Shown piece by piece: positions 33,460 to 43,400 of a stretch of DNA of 52,918 bases. Within the stretch, counting starts at the first letter, position 1. The number at the start of each line of letters is the position of its first letter. The position numbers and the translations under genes were made by a program. The notes beneath the pieces were generated by a model. The model did not search any database. It saw only the letters and a program-made list of their open reading frames with translations, and was not told the origin of the DNA. The DNA is from Embleya sp040605455 (GTDB taxonomy: Bacteria > Actinomycetota > Actinomycetes > Streptomycetales > Streptomycetaceae): positions 1 to 52,918 of the forward strand of contig NZ_JBEXCV010000052.1 of the NCBI RefSeq assembly GCF_040605455.1, read 5' to 3'.

Positions 33460-33873
33460 TCAGGTACGAGACCAGCCGTAGGTGCGCTCGACGGTGATGC
33501 GGATGACGACGCGGTGTTCCGCGGCCATCACGGCGCGGTACTCGGTCCAGTCCGGGTGTTCGCCGACGATTCGGCGGTACACCTCGACCAGTTCGTCGGC
33601 CGTCGGGTCGTCCGGGGCGCGGCACTCGGCGCCGATCTCGGCGTGGCCCTCGGCGACCAGGTAGCCGGCGTAGTCGGGGGCGGTGACCAGGAAGCTCGCG
33701 CGCGGGTCGCGGGCGAGGTTGCGGGTCTTGGCGCGGTCCGCGGTGGCCGAGATCCGAATCGACCGGCGGTCCGGCTCCCACAGGTAGGAGACCGGGGAGA
33801 GCTGGGGTCGGCCGTCCCGCTTGAGGGTGGTGAGGACGCCGCGTCGGTCGGCGCCGAGGAGTTCCGTGTCCAT
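33460..33873 (-). CDS. PPOX-class F420-dependent oxidoreductase-like protein
   Basis: A 137-residue split-barrel flavin/F420-binding protein (pyridoxamine-phosphate-oxidase-like, TIGR03618 type). Landmarks are LTTLKRDGRPQLSPVSYLW, RAKTRNLARDPRASFLV and HPDWTEYRAVMAAEHRVVIR. Such proteins reduce quinones or aflatoxin-like substrates with F420H2 in actinobacteria. The start at 33873 is a best guess, as no clear SD is seen. It is divergent from a MarR-type gene, with a palindrome between. Confidence 0.85.
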   Translation of the reverse strand: MDTELLGADRRGVLTTLKRDGRPQLSPVSYLWEPDRRSIRISATADRAKTRNLARDPRASFLVTAPDYAGYLVAEGHAEIGAECRAPDDPTADELVEVYRRIVGEHPDWTEYRAVMAAEHRVVIRITVERTYGWSRT

Positions 33874-34066
33874 GTTCGGTGGCTCGCTTTCGTTACGGGC
33901 CTCAGAGAACGGCAACCCGGTCCGCTCCGCGACGCCCTCGTACAACCGATTCGGCAGGCGATCGAGCGTGATCACGGAGCACCGGCCTTCCTGGCCATCA
34001 CGTCGGCGCGGACGCCGGGTCGCGGCAGTAGTTGATGTGTCATGTAGATCGTCCCGGGCACGTACA

Positions 34067-34076
34067 TGACATGTCA
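34067..34076. promoter_or_regulatory. Palindrome TGACATGTCA upstream of MarR gene
   Basis: A perfect 10-base palindrome 22 bases before the MarR start. A related half, TGTGTCATGTA, lies about 30 bases further upstream (34037-34047). It is a candidate autoregulatory operator between the divergent PPOX and MarR genes. Confidence 0.45.
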
Positions 34077-34098
34077 AGTAGCTGCTAGATTGGTAGCC

Positions 34099-34569
34099 AT
34101 GGCCCGTATCGAGGAGACGCCCTGGCTCGACCCCGTGCAGCAGCGCGCGTGGCGGGGATATCGCCGATTGCGGCTGCTCGTGGACGCCCGGGTGGCTCGT
34201 GATCTGGCCGTCGACTCGGGCCTGTCCGATCCCGACTACGACGTGCTGTCCGAACTCTCCGAGGCGAGCGGGCACCGGCGCAGACTGGGCGAGTTGGCCG
34301 AACGCATGTTGTGGTCGCAGAGCCGGATGTCGCATCACGTCAAGCGCATGCAGCAGCGTGGCCTGGTCCGCCGCGAGGAGTGCGCGCGCGACGGGCGCGG
34401 CGCCGAGATCGTGCTGACCGCCCAGGGGCTGCGGGTGATCGAGGAGGCGGCGCCGCACCACGTCGCCTCGGTCCGGCGGAACCTGATCGACCTGCTCACG
34501 GCCGAACAGATCGCGATGCTGGAGCAGATCGCGGACACCGTGGTCGAGCACGTCGAACCGCGCCTCTGA
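34099..34569 (+). CDS. MarR-family regulator
   Basis: A 156-residue winged-helix repressor. The core is RRLRLLVDARVARDL, LGELAERMLWSQSRMSHHVK and RRGLVRREECARDGRGAEIV-like wing text. The C-terminal helix has LLTAEQIAMLEQIAD. The start ATG 34099 has no SD; TAGATT at 34086-34091 may be a -10, so the mRNA could have a very short leader or none. It probably controls the divergent PPOX gene. The hairpin at 34626-34655 follows. Confidence 0.88.
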   Translation: MARIEETPWLDPVQQRAWRGYRRLRLLVDARVARDLAVDSGLSDPDYDVLSELSEASGHRRRLGELAERMLWSQSRMSHHVKRMQQRGLVRREECARDGRGAEIVLTAQGLRVIEEAAPHHVASVRRNLIDLLTAEQIAMLEQIADTVVEHVEPRL

Positions 34570-34625
34570 CCCGGCTCCGGCCGCCCGTCGATCGCCTACC
34601 GGCCGCCCGCCGGCCGCACGACGCG

Positions 34626-34655
34626 AACCGCCCACGACCGAGATCGTGGGCGGTT
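34626..34655. terminator. Bidirectional terminator after MarR gene
   Basis: A 12-base perfect stem (34626-34637 / 34644-34655) with a 6-base loop, between the plus-strand MarR gene and the convergent SnoaL-like gene. Confidence 0.82.
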
Positions 34656-34731
34656 GGTGGGAGGCGACCCTGCCCGGGACACCTCGGCGGTGACCGTGGT
34701 GCCGTCCGGCTCGATCCTCCCCGGCGTGAGG

Positions 34732-35163
34732 TCAGGCGCCCTGCGCGTAGCCCTTGGCGACATGCTCGAGCCACCACTGCGGCGCGGCGTTCATCAGCGT
34801 GCCGAAGTCCCAGTAGTCGTGCCAGCGCACGATCTTCCCGTCCCGGAACTCGTGGACGGACACGAACGGCAGGACCACCTGCTCGCCGCTCTCCCAGTGC
34901 CACTCCTCGGCGTGTTCGGTGACCACCAGGTCGCCTTCCGCGACGGTGCTCCTGTGGTGATGGATGTAGCCGGTGAGCATCTCCAGGCCCAGCCGTAGCC
35001 GGGCCTCCACGGCGGCCGGCCCGGTCGCGCCGGGACCGGGCGCGGCGACGTCCGTGTAGTGGCCGTCGGCGGCGAAGTAGCCCGCGACTTTGCCGAAGTC
35101 GCGGGCGTACAGGTCCTGCCAGAACTGTTCGATCAGCCGCTTGTTGGCGGTCGCGTCACTCAT
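34732..35163 (-). CDS. SnoaL / NTF2-like protein (LEH-type)
   Basis: A 143-residue alpha+beta barrel of the NTF2-like superfamily, nearest to limonene-1,2-epoxide hydrolase/SnoaL-like proteins. Visible parts are IEQFWQDLYARDFGKVAGYF, HYTDVAAPGPG and VHEFRDGKIVRWHDYWD, the usual C-terminal strand pair. Some members are cyclases or hydrolases, and many have no known reaction. The start is at 35163 with weak SD support. It stands alone between terminators. Confidence 0.82.
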   Translation of the reverse strand: MSDATANKRLIEQFWQDLYARDFGKVAGYFAADGHYTDVAAPGPGATGPAAVEARLRLGLEMLTGYIHHHRSTVAEGDLVVTEHAEEWHWESGEQVVLPFVSVHEFRDGKIVRWHDYWDFGTLMNAAPQWWLEHVAKGYAQGA

Positions 35164-35253
35164 GGCGGGCACCCTACGCACGCGCGCTGAAACTAAACAG
35201 AGGCAAGCTTCTCGCCGGCCGGCCGGTGCTCGCGCAGGGTGCCGGGACGCCGG

Positions 35254-35799
35254 TCAGCTTCGATCGAGCAGCAACACCGTGAGCAACGGCGCGTCCGGCC
35301 AGGCCGGACGCAGACCGCCGAGCACCCGGTAGCCCCACCGTTCGTAGAGCGCAAGGACCTTCGGGTGGGTCGGATCCACCAGCAGGGTCACCCGCTGCTC
35401 GGTACGGGCCGCCAGCAGCGTGTCGTGAATGGTGCGGGCCGCGCCCGAACCGCGCCACGGTTCGCGGACCATCAGCTCGTTGAGCGCGAACGTGCGCCGG
35501 CCGTCCTCCTCGATGTCCACCGCGGGCACCGGATCGGTCAGCCCGATCCACCAGCGCGCACCGGCCTGGAGCGTGTAGCCGAACGCGTAGCCCACCGCGA
35601 TGTCCCGGCTCCAGCCCACGACGCACTCGAAGCCCGGCGCGGCGGCGTAACCGGCCAACCGCTCCGCGAAGCTGTGCACCGAGTGGAAGGGGCGGTCCAG
35701 GTCCGCCGCGTACACCTCGGCATAGATGTCGAGCAGCATCTGCCGGATCTCGTCGAGGTCGCCGCCTCGGTGATGGGTCCGCTCGATGTCGGTTGCCAC
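35254..35799 (-). CDS. GNAT-family N-acetyltransferase
   Basis: A 181-residue GCN5-related acetyltransferase. The acetyl-CoA loop appears in FALNELMVREPWRGSGAAR, with the C-terminal VDPTHPKVLALYERWGYRVL typical of the fold. The start GTG 35799 has GGAGG 4 bases upstream. The substrate is unknown. It is divergent from the PLP decarboxylase gene. Confidence 0.88.
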   Translation of the reverse strand: MATDIERTHHRGGDLDEIRQMLLDIYAEVYAADLDRPFHSVHSFAERLAGYAAAPGFECVVGWSRDIAVGYAFGYTLQAGARWWIGLTDPVPAVDIEEDGRRTFALNELMVREPWRGSGAARTIHDTLLAARTEQRVTLLVDPTHPKVLALYERWGYRVLGGLRPAWPDAPLLTVLLLDRS

Positions 35800-35948
35800 G
35801 CTTCCTCCAGATAGAGGTCATCGCCCCCCGGAGCGGATCTTCCCCGCGCCGCGCACGCCCACGCTCCGCCGCCCTGATGATCCGTCAACGACCCTTCCCG
35901 GTAAGGAAATACTCGACGCGGATCGGATTCGCATGGTCCCCTGCCGGT

Positions 35949-37436
35949 ATGGCTGACCCCCTCCACGAACGCGACCTCGCCCGGCCCGCCCTCGACCTGG
36001 TGGCCAAGGCCGCCGGGCCCTATCTGGAGGCGCTTCCCGATCTGCCGGTCCGGGATCCGGCCGCCGACGTGCTCTTCGACCGGCTGGGCGGACCACTGCC
36101 CGAGCGCGGCGACGGCACGCTGGCCAGTGTCGAGGAACTGCTCGACGTCGGCACTCGCGCCGCGATGCAGTCCTCGGGCCCGCGGTTCTTCCACTTCGTC
36201 GTCGGCGGCGCCACGCCCGCCGCCCAGGCCGGCGACTGGATCACCGCGCTGCTGGACCAGTCGGGCGGTCTGTGGGCCGCGTCGCCGCTGGCGACCGAGA
36301 CCGAGACGGTGGTGCTCGGCTGGCTCAAGGACCTGTTCGGGCTGCCCGACGCGTACGGCGGCGTGCTCACCCCCAGCGCCACCCTCGCCAATCTCACCGC
36401 GCTCACCTGCGCCCGCCACTGGTGGGCCGCGCGGCATGGTGTGGACGTGAGCGCCGACGGGCTCGCCGGACTGGCGACCATGCCGGTGCTGGCGAGCGGA
36501 TACGTGCATCCCAGCAACCGCAAGGCGCTGCAGATCCTGGGCTGCGGGCGGGACACGCTGCGGGTGTGCGCGCGCGACGACGCGGGCCGGGTGGACATCG
36601 ACGCGATGGAGCGTGCGCTGATCGAGATCGACGGACCCGCGGTGCTCATCGCCACTGCCGGGGAGGTCGCCACCGGCGACTTCGACCCGATCGACGCGCT
36701 CGCCGACCTGGCCCGGCGCTACGGTGCGTGGCTGCACGTGGACGGCGCGTTCGGCCTGTTCGCCGGCGTCTCGCCGCGGCTGCGCCACCTGGTCCGGGGC
36801 GTCGAACGGGCGCACTCGGTGGCCTCCGACGGACACAAGTGGCTCAACGTGCCCTACGAGAGCGGCTTCGCCTTCGTGCGCGACGCCGAGCTGATGGGCA
36901 GGGCGTTCGGCGCGTGGAACGCCCCGTACCTGCCCGGCGTCGGCGACACGCACCTCAACTACTCCTCGCTCGGGCCGGAGTCCTCGCGTCGAGCACGGGC
37001 GTTGCCGATCTGGGCCACGCTGCGCGCGTACGGCAGGGCCGGATACCGGGCGATGATCGAGCGGCACAACGACCTGGCGAACCACCTCGGCGCGCTGGTC
37101 GAGCAGGCCCCGGATCTGGAACTGCTGGCCCCGGTACGGCTGTGTGTGGTCTGCCTGCGCTATCGCCCCGACGCCGCGCTCGGCGAGGCCGAGCTCGACG
37201 AGTTGAACCGCCGGCTCGGCGCCGAACTCAACGAGGACGGGCGGGTGTACGCGGGCACCACCGTGTACGAGGGCCGGGTCGCGCTGCGTCCGGCGATCGT
37301 GAACTGGCGGACCACCGCGGCGGACGTCGAACTGTTCGCGCACGTGGTCCGGGAGATCGGCGCGCGGGTGGCCGCGGAGCAGCGCGCGGGTGCGCCGGCG
37401 CGTCCGGGGGAGCCGGACCCGGGCGCCGTCGAATAA
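35949..37436 (+). CDS. PLP-dependent decarboxylase (group II, aspartate-aminotransferase fold)
   Basis: A 495-residue pyridoxal-phosphate enzyme of the glutamate/aromatic amino-acid decarboxylase family. GGVLTPSATLANLTAL binds the cofactor phosphate, LHVDGAFG holds the Asp that contacts the PLP ring, and Lys297 in SDGHKWLNV forms the Schiff base. The length is normal. The start ATG 35949 is a best guess with a weak SD. The substrate is not clear; some relatives act as C-C lyases or on diaminobutyrate. It is probably a single gene. Confidence 0.88.
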   Translation: MADPLHERDLARPALDLVAKAAGPYLEALPDLPVRDPAADVLFDRLGGPLPERGDGTLASVEELLDVGTRAAMQSSGPRFFHFVVGGATPAAQAGDWITALLDQSGGLWAASPLATETETVVLGWLKDLFGLPDAYGGVLTPSATLANLTALTCARHWWAARHGVDVSADGLAGLATMPVLASGYVHPSNRKALQILGCGRDTLRVCARDDAGRVDIDAMERALIEIDGPAVLIATAGEVATGDFDPIDALADLARRYGAWLHVDGAFGLFAGVSPRLRHLVRGVERAHSVASDGHKWLNVPYESGFAFVRDAELMGRAFGAWNAPYLPGVGDTHLNYSSLGPESSRRARALPIWATLRAYGRAGYRAMIERHNDLANHLGALVEQAPDLELLAPVRLCVVCLRYRPDAALGEAELDELNRRLGAELNEDGRVYAGTTVYEGRVALRPAIVNWRTTAADVELFAHVVREIGARVAAEQRAGAPARPGEPDPGAVE

Positions 37437-37500
37437 CTTTGCGATCGCACCGCGTGAACCCCGGCTTCCCGGGCAGACGTCCGGGCGGAGGTGGTTCAAG

Positions 37501-37671
37501 ATGATTCCGCTGCTTGTAGTGCTTTTGCTCGCTTTGATCCTGTTCGGTGCAGGATTCGCCCTCAAGGCCCTCTGGTGGATAGCCGTCATCGTATTGGTGC
37601 TCTGGGCCCTCGGGTTCGTCTTCCGCAGCGCCGGCGCGGGTGGTCGTCGCGGGCGTTGGTATCGCTGGTAG
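37501..37671 (+). CDS. Small hydrophobic membrane protein
   Basis: A 56-residue protein with two close hydrophobic helices (MIPLLVVLLLALILFGAGFA and WWIAVIVLVLWALGFVF) and a basic tail (GRRGRW). It matches the widespread actinobacterial 'hydrophobic protein' type often linked to stress regulons. GGAGG lies about 9-10 bases upstream. Codon use is less GC-biased than neighbours because of the Leu/Ile/Val content. A terminator follows. Confidence 0.78.
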   Translation: MIPLLVVLLLALILFGAGFALKALWWIAVIVLVLWALGFVFRSAGAGGRRGRWYRW

Positions 37672-37697
37672 CCGACGCGTTGCCGAACCACCGGAGA

Positions 37698-37726
37698 CGG
37701 GGCCCGTCCACGCGACGGGCCCCGTC
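37698..37726. terminator. Terminator after small membrane protein
   Basis: A 12-base stem ACGGGGCCCGTC (37698-37709) with its complement (37715-37726) and a 5-base loop. Confidence 0.85.
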
Positions 37727-37929
37727 GCCGCGCCCGGAGTCGGTCGTCGCCCGGTCGGCCGAATCCGCCGCGACGCGATGTCGAAACGATTTTGCGCAGG
37801 GGTCTGGACGGAGGAACGGTAGGAGTACTTTGGGGAGACCGAGGGCACCTCGTATGCCGTCATCCATGGCGGCGTCGTCTGCGGCGATCCGGACATTCGC
37901 GCACCAGACCGACCAGAGGATTCGAACCC

Positions 37930-38208
37930 ATGTACTCACAGCACTCGATCGCGGGACACCGCCGAAGCGCTCGACCGGAGACCACGGTCGAGATGACCTA
38001 CGGTCTGGCCTGCACGATGTGCGGCCGCGACCTGCGGGCCGCAGCGGACCGACCCGCGCACGACGCGGTGCCGGTCGGACACGTGGAGGATCGGCAGACC
38101 TTCGCCTGCCGAGGAGTGTGCGCACGGTTCGCCAGCGGTTCGGCGGACGGCATCGCCGAGGAGCCGGTGCCTCTGGACGAGCGGATGGCGGCCTTCCCGA
38201 CCGACTGA
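37930..38208 (+). CDS. Small four-Cys (zinc-ribbon-like) protein
   Basis: A 92-residue protein. Two Cys pairs, ACTMCGRDL and FACRGVCARF, suggest a structural zinc or iron site. The remainder is charged, and no membrane segment is present. ATG 37930 has AGAGGA about 9 bases upstream. The family is not recognised. It lies just before the LigD polymerase gene, but a 73-base gap and different start signals give no proof of linkage. Confidence 0.55.
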   Translation: MYSQHSIAGHRRSARPETTVEMTYGLACTMCGRDLRAAADRPAHDAVPVGHVEDRQTFACRGVCARFASGSADGIAEEPVPLDERMAAFPTD

Positions 38209-38281
38209 TCTCCGCGCGAGGCCGACCCGGCGATCGGTCGACCCCATGCATCGAAACACGGCGCCGGGGGATCCTCCCCGT

Positions 38282-39163
38282 ATGCCGGACCGCATCGCCA
38301 CGACAGTCGACGGACGTTCGCTGACCCTCACCCACCTCGACAAGGTGTGGTGGCCGCGAACCGGATACACCAAGGGCCAGGCGCTGGACTACTACGCCAG
38401 AATCGCTCCGGTCCTGCTCCCGCACGTCACCGGACGCCCGGCCACCTTCGTCCGCTTTCCGGACGGCGTGGACGGCGGCAGCCGCTTCTACAACAAACAC
38501 GTGCCGCCCGGTGCGCCCGACTGGGTGCGCACGATCGCGGTGGCCGGCCGGGACGAGAACAGGGATCAGGTCGACGTCGACTCGTTGGCCGCCCTGATGT
38601 GGGCGGCCAACCTGGCCGCGATCGAGATCCATGTACCGCAGTGGGGCGCCGACCCGAACCGCCACGATCGGCTCGTCCTCGACCTGGACCCCGGGCCGGG
38701 CACGGGTATGTCCGAGTGTCGTCGGGTCGCGCTGCTGGCCCGCGACCTGCTGGCGGCGGACGGGCTGACCTGCGTGGCCAAGACCTCGGGCAGCAAGGGG
38801 CTGCATCTGTACGCGGCCCTGGAGCCGACATCGGAGGCGGCGGTCAGCGGGTACGCCAAGGCGCTCGCGATGCGCCTGGAGCGGGAGCGGCCCGAACTGG
38901 TCGTGCACCGAATGGCCAAGAACCTGCGCACCGACCACGTATTCGTGGACTGGAGCCAGAACGCGAGCGCGAAGACCACCGCCGCGCCGTACACACTGCG
39001 CGCCCAGTCCGAACCGACCGTGTCGGCACCGGTGTCCTGGGCCGAGATCGAGTCGGACGCGGACCTGGTCTTCGGCCCGGTGCAGGTGCTGGAGCGGATG
39101 GCCCGGGACGGCGACGGGTTCGCACCGCTGCTCGCCGCCGAGACCACCGGCCGGCTGCCGTAG
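38282..39163 (+). CDS. LigD-type primase-polymerase (NHEJ polymerase domain)
   Basis: A 293-residue stand-alone archaeo-eukaryotic-primase polymerase, the PolDom of LigD, which fills and extends broken DNA ends with ribonucleotides. Catalytic Asp134 and Asp136 lie in LVLDLDPG and the third Asp223 in FVDWSQN. The family text TSGSKGLHLY and NLRTDHVF is clear. It is a separate gene, as is common in Streptomyces, and the ligase module lies convergently 180 bases away. Ku is not in the window. Confidence 0.92.
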   Translation: MPDRIATTVDGRSLTLTHLDKVWWPRTGYTKGQALDYYARIAPVLLPHVTGRPATFVRFPDGVDGGSRFYNKHVPPGAPDWVRTIAVAGRDENRDQVDVDSLAALMWAANLAAIEIHVPQWGADPNRHDRLVLDLDPGPGTGMSECRRVALLARDLLAADGLTCVAKTSGSKGLHLYAALEPTSEAAVSGYAKALAMRLERERPELVVHRMAKNLRTDHVFVDWSQNASAKTTAAPYTLRAQSEPTVSAPVSWAEIESDADLVFGPVQVLERMARDGDGFAPLLAAETTGRLP

Positions 39164-39168
39164 GGCGC

Positions 39169-39330
39169 ATTGGGCGCCGGGCTCAGCGGGCGCTGGGGTC
39201 ACGGGGCACAGCGGTCCCGGGGCACAGGGCTCACGGGGCGTGGTGCGCATCGGGAGCAGGGCCCGCTGGGGGTAGGACTACCGGGCCCGGGGGCACGGAG
39301 CACAGGGCTCGCGCCGCGTGCACGGCCGCC
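39169..39330. repeat. Imperfect GGGGCACAGGGCTC repeats
   Basis: Between the convergent NHEJ genes, short units such as GGGGCACAG, CGGGGCACAGGGCTCACG and GAGCACAGGGCTCGC recur imperfectly. The stretch is low in A and T, non-coding and has no clear terminator hairpin. It may be slippage-grown DNA. Confidence 0.45.
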
Positions 39331-39344
39331 CGGTCGGGTGCCGT

Positions 39345-40295
39345 TCAGTCGTCGGCCAGGTCCGGGCGCAGCCGGTGCCAGGAGGGATGGCGCAGCAGGC
39401 CCGCTCGGGTGCGCGTCGCGTAGCGGACCTCGCCGATCAACCGCGGCAACACCCAGCGCGCGTCGACCACCTGCGGCCGGGGCGTGAACGGGCACGTGTC
39501 GATCGCGGATACCCGAAGCAACTCGCCGAGCACGGTCCGATCCCGGTCGCCGAAGCCCGTGCCCACCGCGCCGACGTAGCGCAACACGCCCTCCTCGCGC
39601 ACCCCCACCAGCAGAGCGCCGGGCAGCCCGGTGAGCCGACCGCGACCGGGGACCCAGCCGCCCACGATCACGTCCAGGGTGTGCACGTGCCGGATCTTCA
39701 CCCAGTTCGGCGAGCGCTCGCCGGGCGTGTACACCGAGTCCAGGCGCTTGCAGACCAGCCCTTCCAGGCCCTCCGCCCGGGTCGCAGCCAGGGCCGCCTC
39801 GCCGTGACCGACCAGTGCGGCCGGCGTCGACCAGTGCGGGCCGCGCAGATCGAGCCCGTCGAGCACCCGGCGCCGATCCGCGTACGGGTGGCGGATCAGC
39901 GACCTGCCGGCCAGGAACAGCACGTCGAACAGCAGCAGCCGGACGGGTACCCGATCGCGCATCCGAGCCGCCTCGCCCGGGTGGTCGGCCAACCCCATCC
40001 GGGACTGCAGGCGCTGGAAGTTGCTGTGCCCGTGCTCGTCCAGGGCGACCACCTCGCCGTCCAGCACCGCCGAGCGGGTACCGAGCACCGTGCGCAGCGC
40101 GTGCAACTCCGGATAGGCCGCGGTGATGTCCGCTCCCGAGCGCGAGCGCAACACCACCGTGCCGTCACCCGGGAGGTAGCCGACACATCGCTGACCGTCC
40201 AGCTTCGTCTCGTACGCCCAGCGATCGTCCTGGGTGGCCGGCGGCAGCGCGCCCGCGGTGGCGAGCATGGGCGGATACACCGGCAGATCGGCCAT
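39345..40295 (-). CDS. ATP-dependent DNA ligase (LigC/LigD ligase module)
   Basis: A 316-residue ATP-dependent ligase. The nucleotidyl Lys31 lies in YETKLDGQR (motif I). Other motifs are VLDGEVVALD (III), LFDVLFL, LEGLVCKRLDS (IV) and WVKIRHVHT (V), followed by an OB-fold domain. It seals nicks and ends in bacterial NHEJ with Ku and the polymerase module. The start is at 40295; no strong SD is visible. It converges on the polymerase gene, so the two are not one operon. Confidence 0.92.
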   Translation of the reverse strand: MADLPVYPPMLATAGALPPATQDDRWAYETKLDGQRCVGYLPGDGTVVLRSRSGADITAAYPELHALRTVLGTRSAVLDGEVVALDEHGHSNFQRLQSRMGLADHPGEAARMRDRVPVRLLLFDVLFLAGRSLIRHPYADRRRVLDGLDLRGPHWSTPAALVGHGEAALAATRAEGLEGLVCKRLDSVYTPGERSPNWVKIRHVHTLDVIVGGWVPGRGRLTGLPGALLVGVREEGVLRYVGAVGTGFGDRDRTVLGELLRVSAIDTCPFTPRPQVVDARWVLPRLIGEVRYATRTRAGLLRHPSWHRLRPDLADD

Positions 40296-40449
40296 GGGGT
40301 GAACGTGGTCGCCGCAGCCGCCGACTACACGCCCGGTCCCCCGAACGGTCCAGGTCCGTGCGATATGCCGGGCGGCCCCGCCGCGATCCGCCGGACCGGA
40401 CCCGGACGGGCGCCCGCCATCCACCGATCTGTGGATGGCGGGTGCGTGC

Positions 40450-43400
40450 TCAGCGGGTCAGCAGGGACTCGATGGTGGAGCCCGGGGACTCCGGGGACCA
40501 CGTGGGGTCGCAGCCCGCGAGGGCGGCGAAGACCCGGTCCCAACCGGTCGGGTCGGTGGCCGGGTGGGTTTCGAGCAGGGCGGCGATCTCCGCCTGGGCC
40601 TCGGTCGCGGCCGCGCGGATGCGCGGTTCGACGCCGATGCGATGGGCGGCCTCGGCGATCCAGCGCAGCACCGAGCCGGCGCCCCGGGCGACGTGCACCA
40701 GGTCGTGGCCGGTCAGCAGGCCGGCCATGACCAGGTTGTCCAGGTGGGTGTACCAGACGGCGTCGCCCAGGACGCTGTTCCCGAAGGCGACCGAGGCACG
40801 CGCGTGGTCGGCGTCCAGAGTCGCGGCGTTGAGGGCCACCCGGTGGTACACCGGCCCCAGTTCGAGCAGCCGCGCGGGCGAATCCGGCTGGAGTACGAGT
40901 CGGTTCAGCACCTCGATCGGGAACGGCTCCCGCTCGTGCTCGGTGAGGATCAGGTCCCAGTCGCGCAGATACGGCAGGTCGAGCACCTCGTCGGTCTCGG
41001 TCGTCCCGAAGCACCTGCGCAGCTTGGCCACCAGTTTGTCGCCGGCCCGCTCGCGGTCGATCCGCTCGGTCAGTGCCGCGTCCGGATCTGCCGTCGCGAG
41101 TGCCTTGACCACCACCCGGCCGGCGGTCGCGCCGAGCACGCCCTGCTCGACCAGCTCGCCGATGCGCGCCGCGCCCCCATACCGCAACAGGCCCCGCAGG
41201 CCCCAGAGTCGGTCCAGCAGCGAGGCCTTCTTGCCCAACTGGCGCAACGCGTGCTCGATCAGCTCCGGGTCGGCCGCCTCGACCTTGATCCGCAGCGCCG
41301 GCAACACCGACCCGGTGGGCCGATTGTCGGCCGACAACCGCTCGCGCAGCGCCGGATCCAGCGCGAGCAGATCCGCCGGCCCATTCGCGGGCCGACCCTG
41401 CGGCACCCGGGACAACACCGCTCGGCGCATCGCGACGTCCTCGCGCACCAGCGGCGCCCCGTACAGGTCCGCGTTCAACTCCGGGTCGTCCAGCCGCAAC
41501 AGCCGGGCCCGGACTTCGGCGTCGCGACGCCAGGCCGCCATGATCCGCAGCGCGGCCCGGTCGTTCGCCAGGAACGGGTACTCGTCCAACGCGCGCGACG
41601 TGTGCTCGACATGGCGCTCGTACGCCCACAGCGTGGGGTAGGCGTGCTCGCCCAGGCGAGGCAGCACCACCGCGAGCGCCTCGGGCGACGCGCGCAGCAG
41701 CAGGTCGCCGGCCGGCCACCGCCAACCCCGGCGAATCCGCCACGTGTTCGCGTGTGCCGCGGCGAACTCGATGGTGATCGGCGACTCGACGCGCTGCCAA
41801 TCGCCATCGCCGTCGGCCCCCGACTCCGTTATCGCGTCCAGGAGTTCGGGCAACGAGCGGTCGCCGACCGAGCCCATCGCGATCAGCGCGGCCAACCATC
41901 GGTCCGGGTCGACGCCCAGCCGCTCGGCGACCAGCGCCTCGGTCGCCCGGTTCAGCGGCCCCGCGAGGACCCTCGACCGCCACTTCCTGGGCAACGGGGT
42001 CAGCGCCCGCGCGGGCAGTACACCGAGCACCTCGGTCGGACCGACCAGGCCGTGCCGGTAGGCGCCCTCGGCCAGGAAGTCGCCGCCGCCCCGCGTCTCG
42101 TCGTAGTACTCGCGGATCCAGCGCAGGTACGAACCCGGCTGGGTCGGGCCCGGCCAGGTGTCCTTCGTCGGGTACCGGTCCGGGCGTTCGGCCGGGGTGC
42201 CGGCCAGGATCGAGGCGAGTCGATCCCTCGTCGGCTCCTCCAGGTCCTTGTTCTCGGCCATCGCCGCCAACACCTCGGGCTCGCCGAGGTCGATCAGGTC
42301 GTTGGCCACCGACTCGTCGAACACCCGGCGCCCCAGGGCCACCCGCGGCTGCACCGAAGCGCTGCCGAAGCACGCCTCGTAGAGCCAACTCGGGAATTCG
42401 TAGCCCGGCGCGTCGCTGATCCGCACCGACGCCAGCGCCGCGAGCACGCTCGGATCCTCCGGCACCGGAACGCGATCCGGCCCGGGTTCCGGGCTCGAAC
42501 CCGCCGTCATCGTGCGCAGCAGATGCACCGCCACCAGCCGGGACGTGCGATCGTACTCGGCGGCCCGGCCCGCATTGCGGCGCCGGACCGTCGGCGCGGG
42601 CGCGGACACCTGCTCGGTGTTCGCGGTCTCGGCCGCCTCGCGCCGCGCGACCTCCAGCGCGGCGGCGTCCACACGGGCCAACTCCTCGGCCCCGGGCCGC
42701 GGACCCGCGGCTTGTCCGGCCAGCACGATCAGCTCGGCCAGCGACGCGGTGAAGCCGTCGACCAGACCGACCGCGACGGCCAACGCCTCGGTGTGGCCCG
42801 CGAGATGCTCCCGGGTCAGCTCGGCCAGCCGGGCCCGCATCGGAGCCAGCACGGTCCCCGGGTTCAGCGCGTGCGCGGACAGGACCACGGCCTGCGCCGG
42901 ATGGGCCACGTCGATCAATCGGACCGGATCGAGCAGGCCGTGCTCCACCGCCTGGTTCACCCAGTCCTCGTCACGGTTGAAGGGCTCGGAGCGCAGCCAC
43001 TCCAGCGGCGGGGTGTCGATCGACCGGCGCGCGTAAGTGCGTTGGGCGTTGACCAGTACCAGGCGCAACCGCGCACGATCCTCGTCGGTGGCGTCCTCGT
43101 GCCGGATCAGGTCGTCGATCGCCTCGTAGGCGAACGGTTCCTCGCGGTTGGCCGCCATCAGCAGCGGGAAGTCGTGCACGTACGGCTCGTGCACCAGGTC
43201 GCGCACGGTGGTGCGGCTGGTCCGGGTCTGGAAGCGGTGCGGCAACGTGGCCGGGTCGTCGTACGGTTCGCCGCTCGCGCGCAGGTCGGCCAGGCCGTCC
43301 TCGGCCCTGAGCGCGGCCTCCACCCGCTTGCGGACCTGTGCCGCGGTGCCGGCCCCGGTGCAGTCCAGGAGCGCGCGTACGCCGTCCGGGCCGTGCCGCT

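Noticed and set aside
29144..33497. Long plus-strand frames over the lipoprotein and SDR genes
   Set aside because: Low-complexity Arg/Gly/Val/Ala text produced by high-GC antisense reading.
39169..39330. CRISPR or minisatellite array
   Set aside because: Units vary in length and sequence too much; described only as imperfect repeats.
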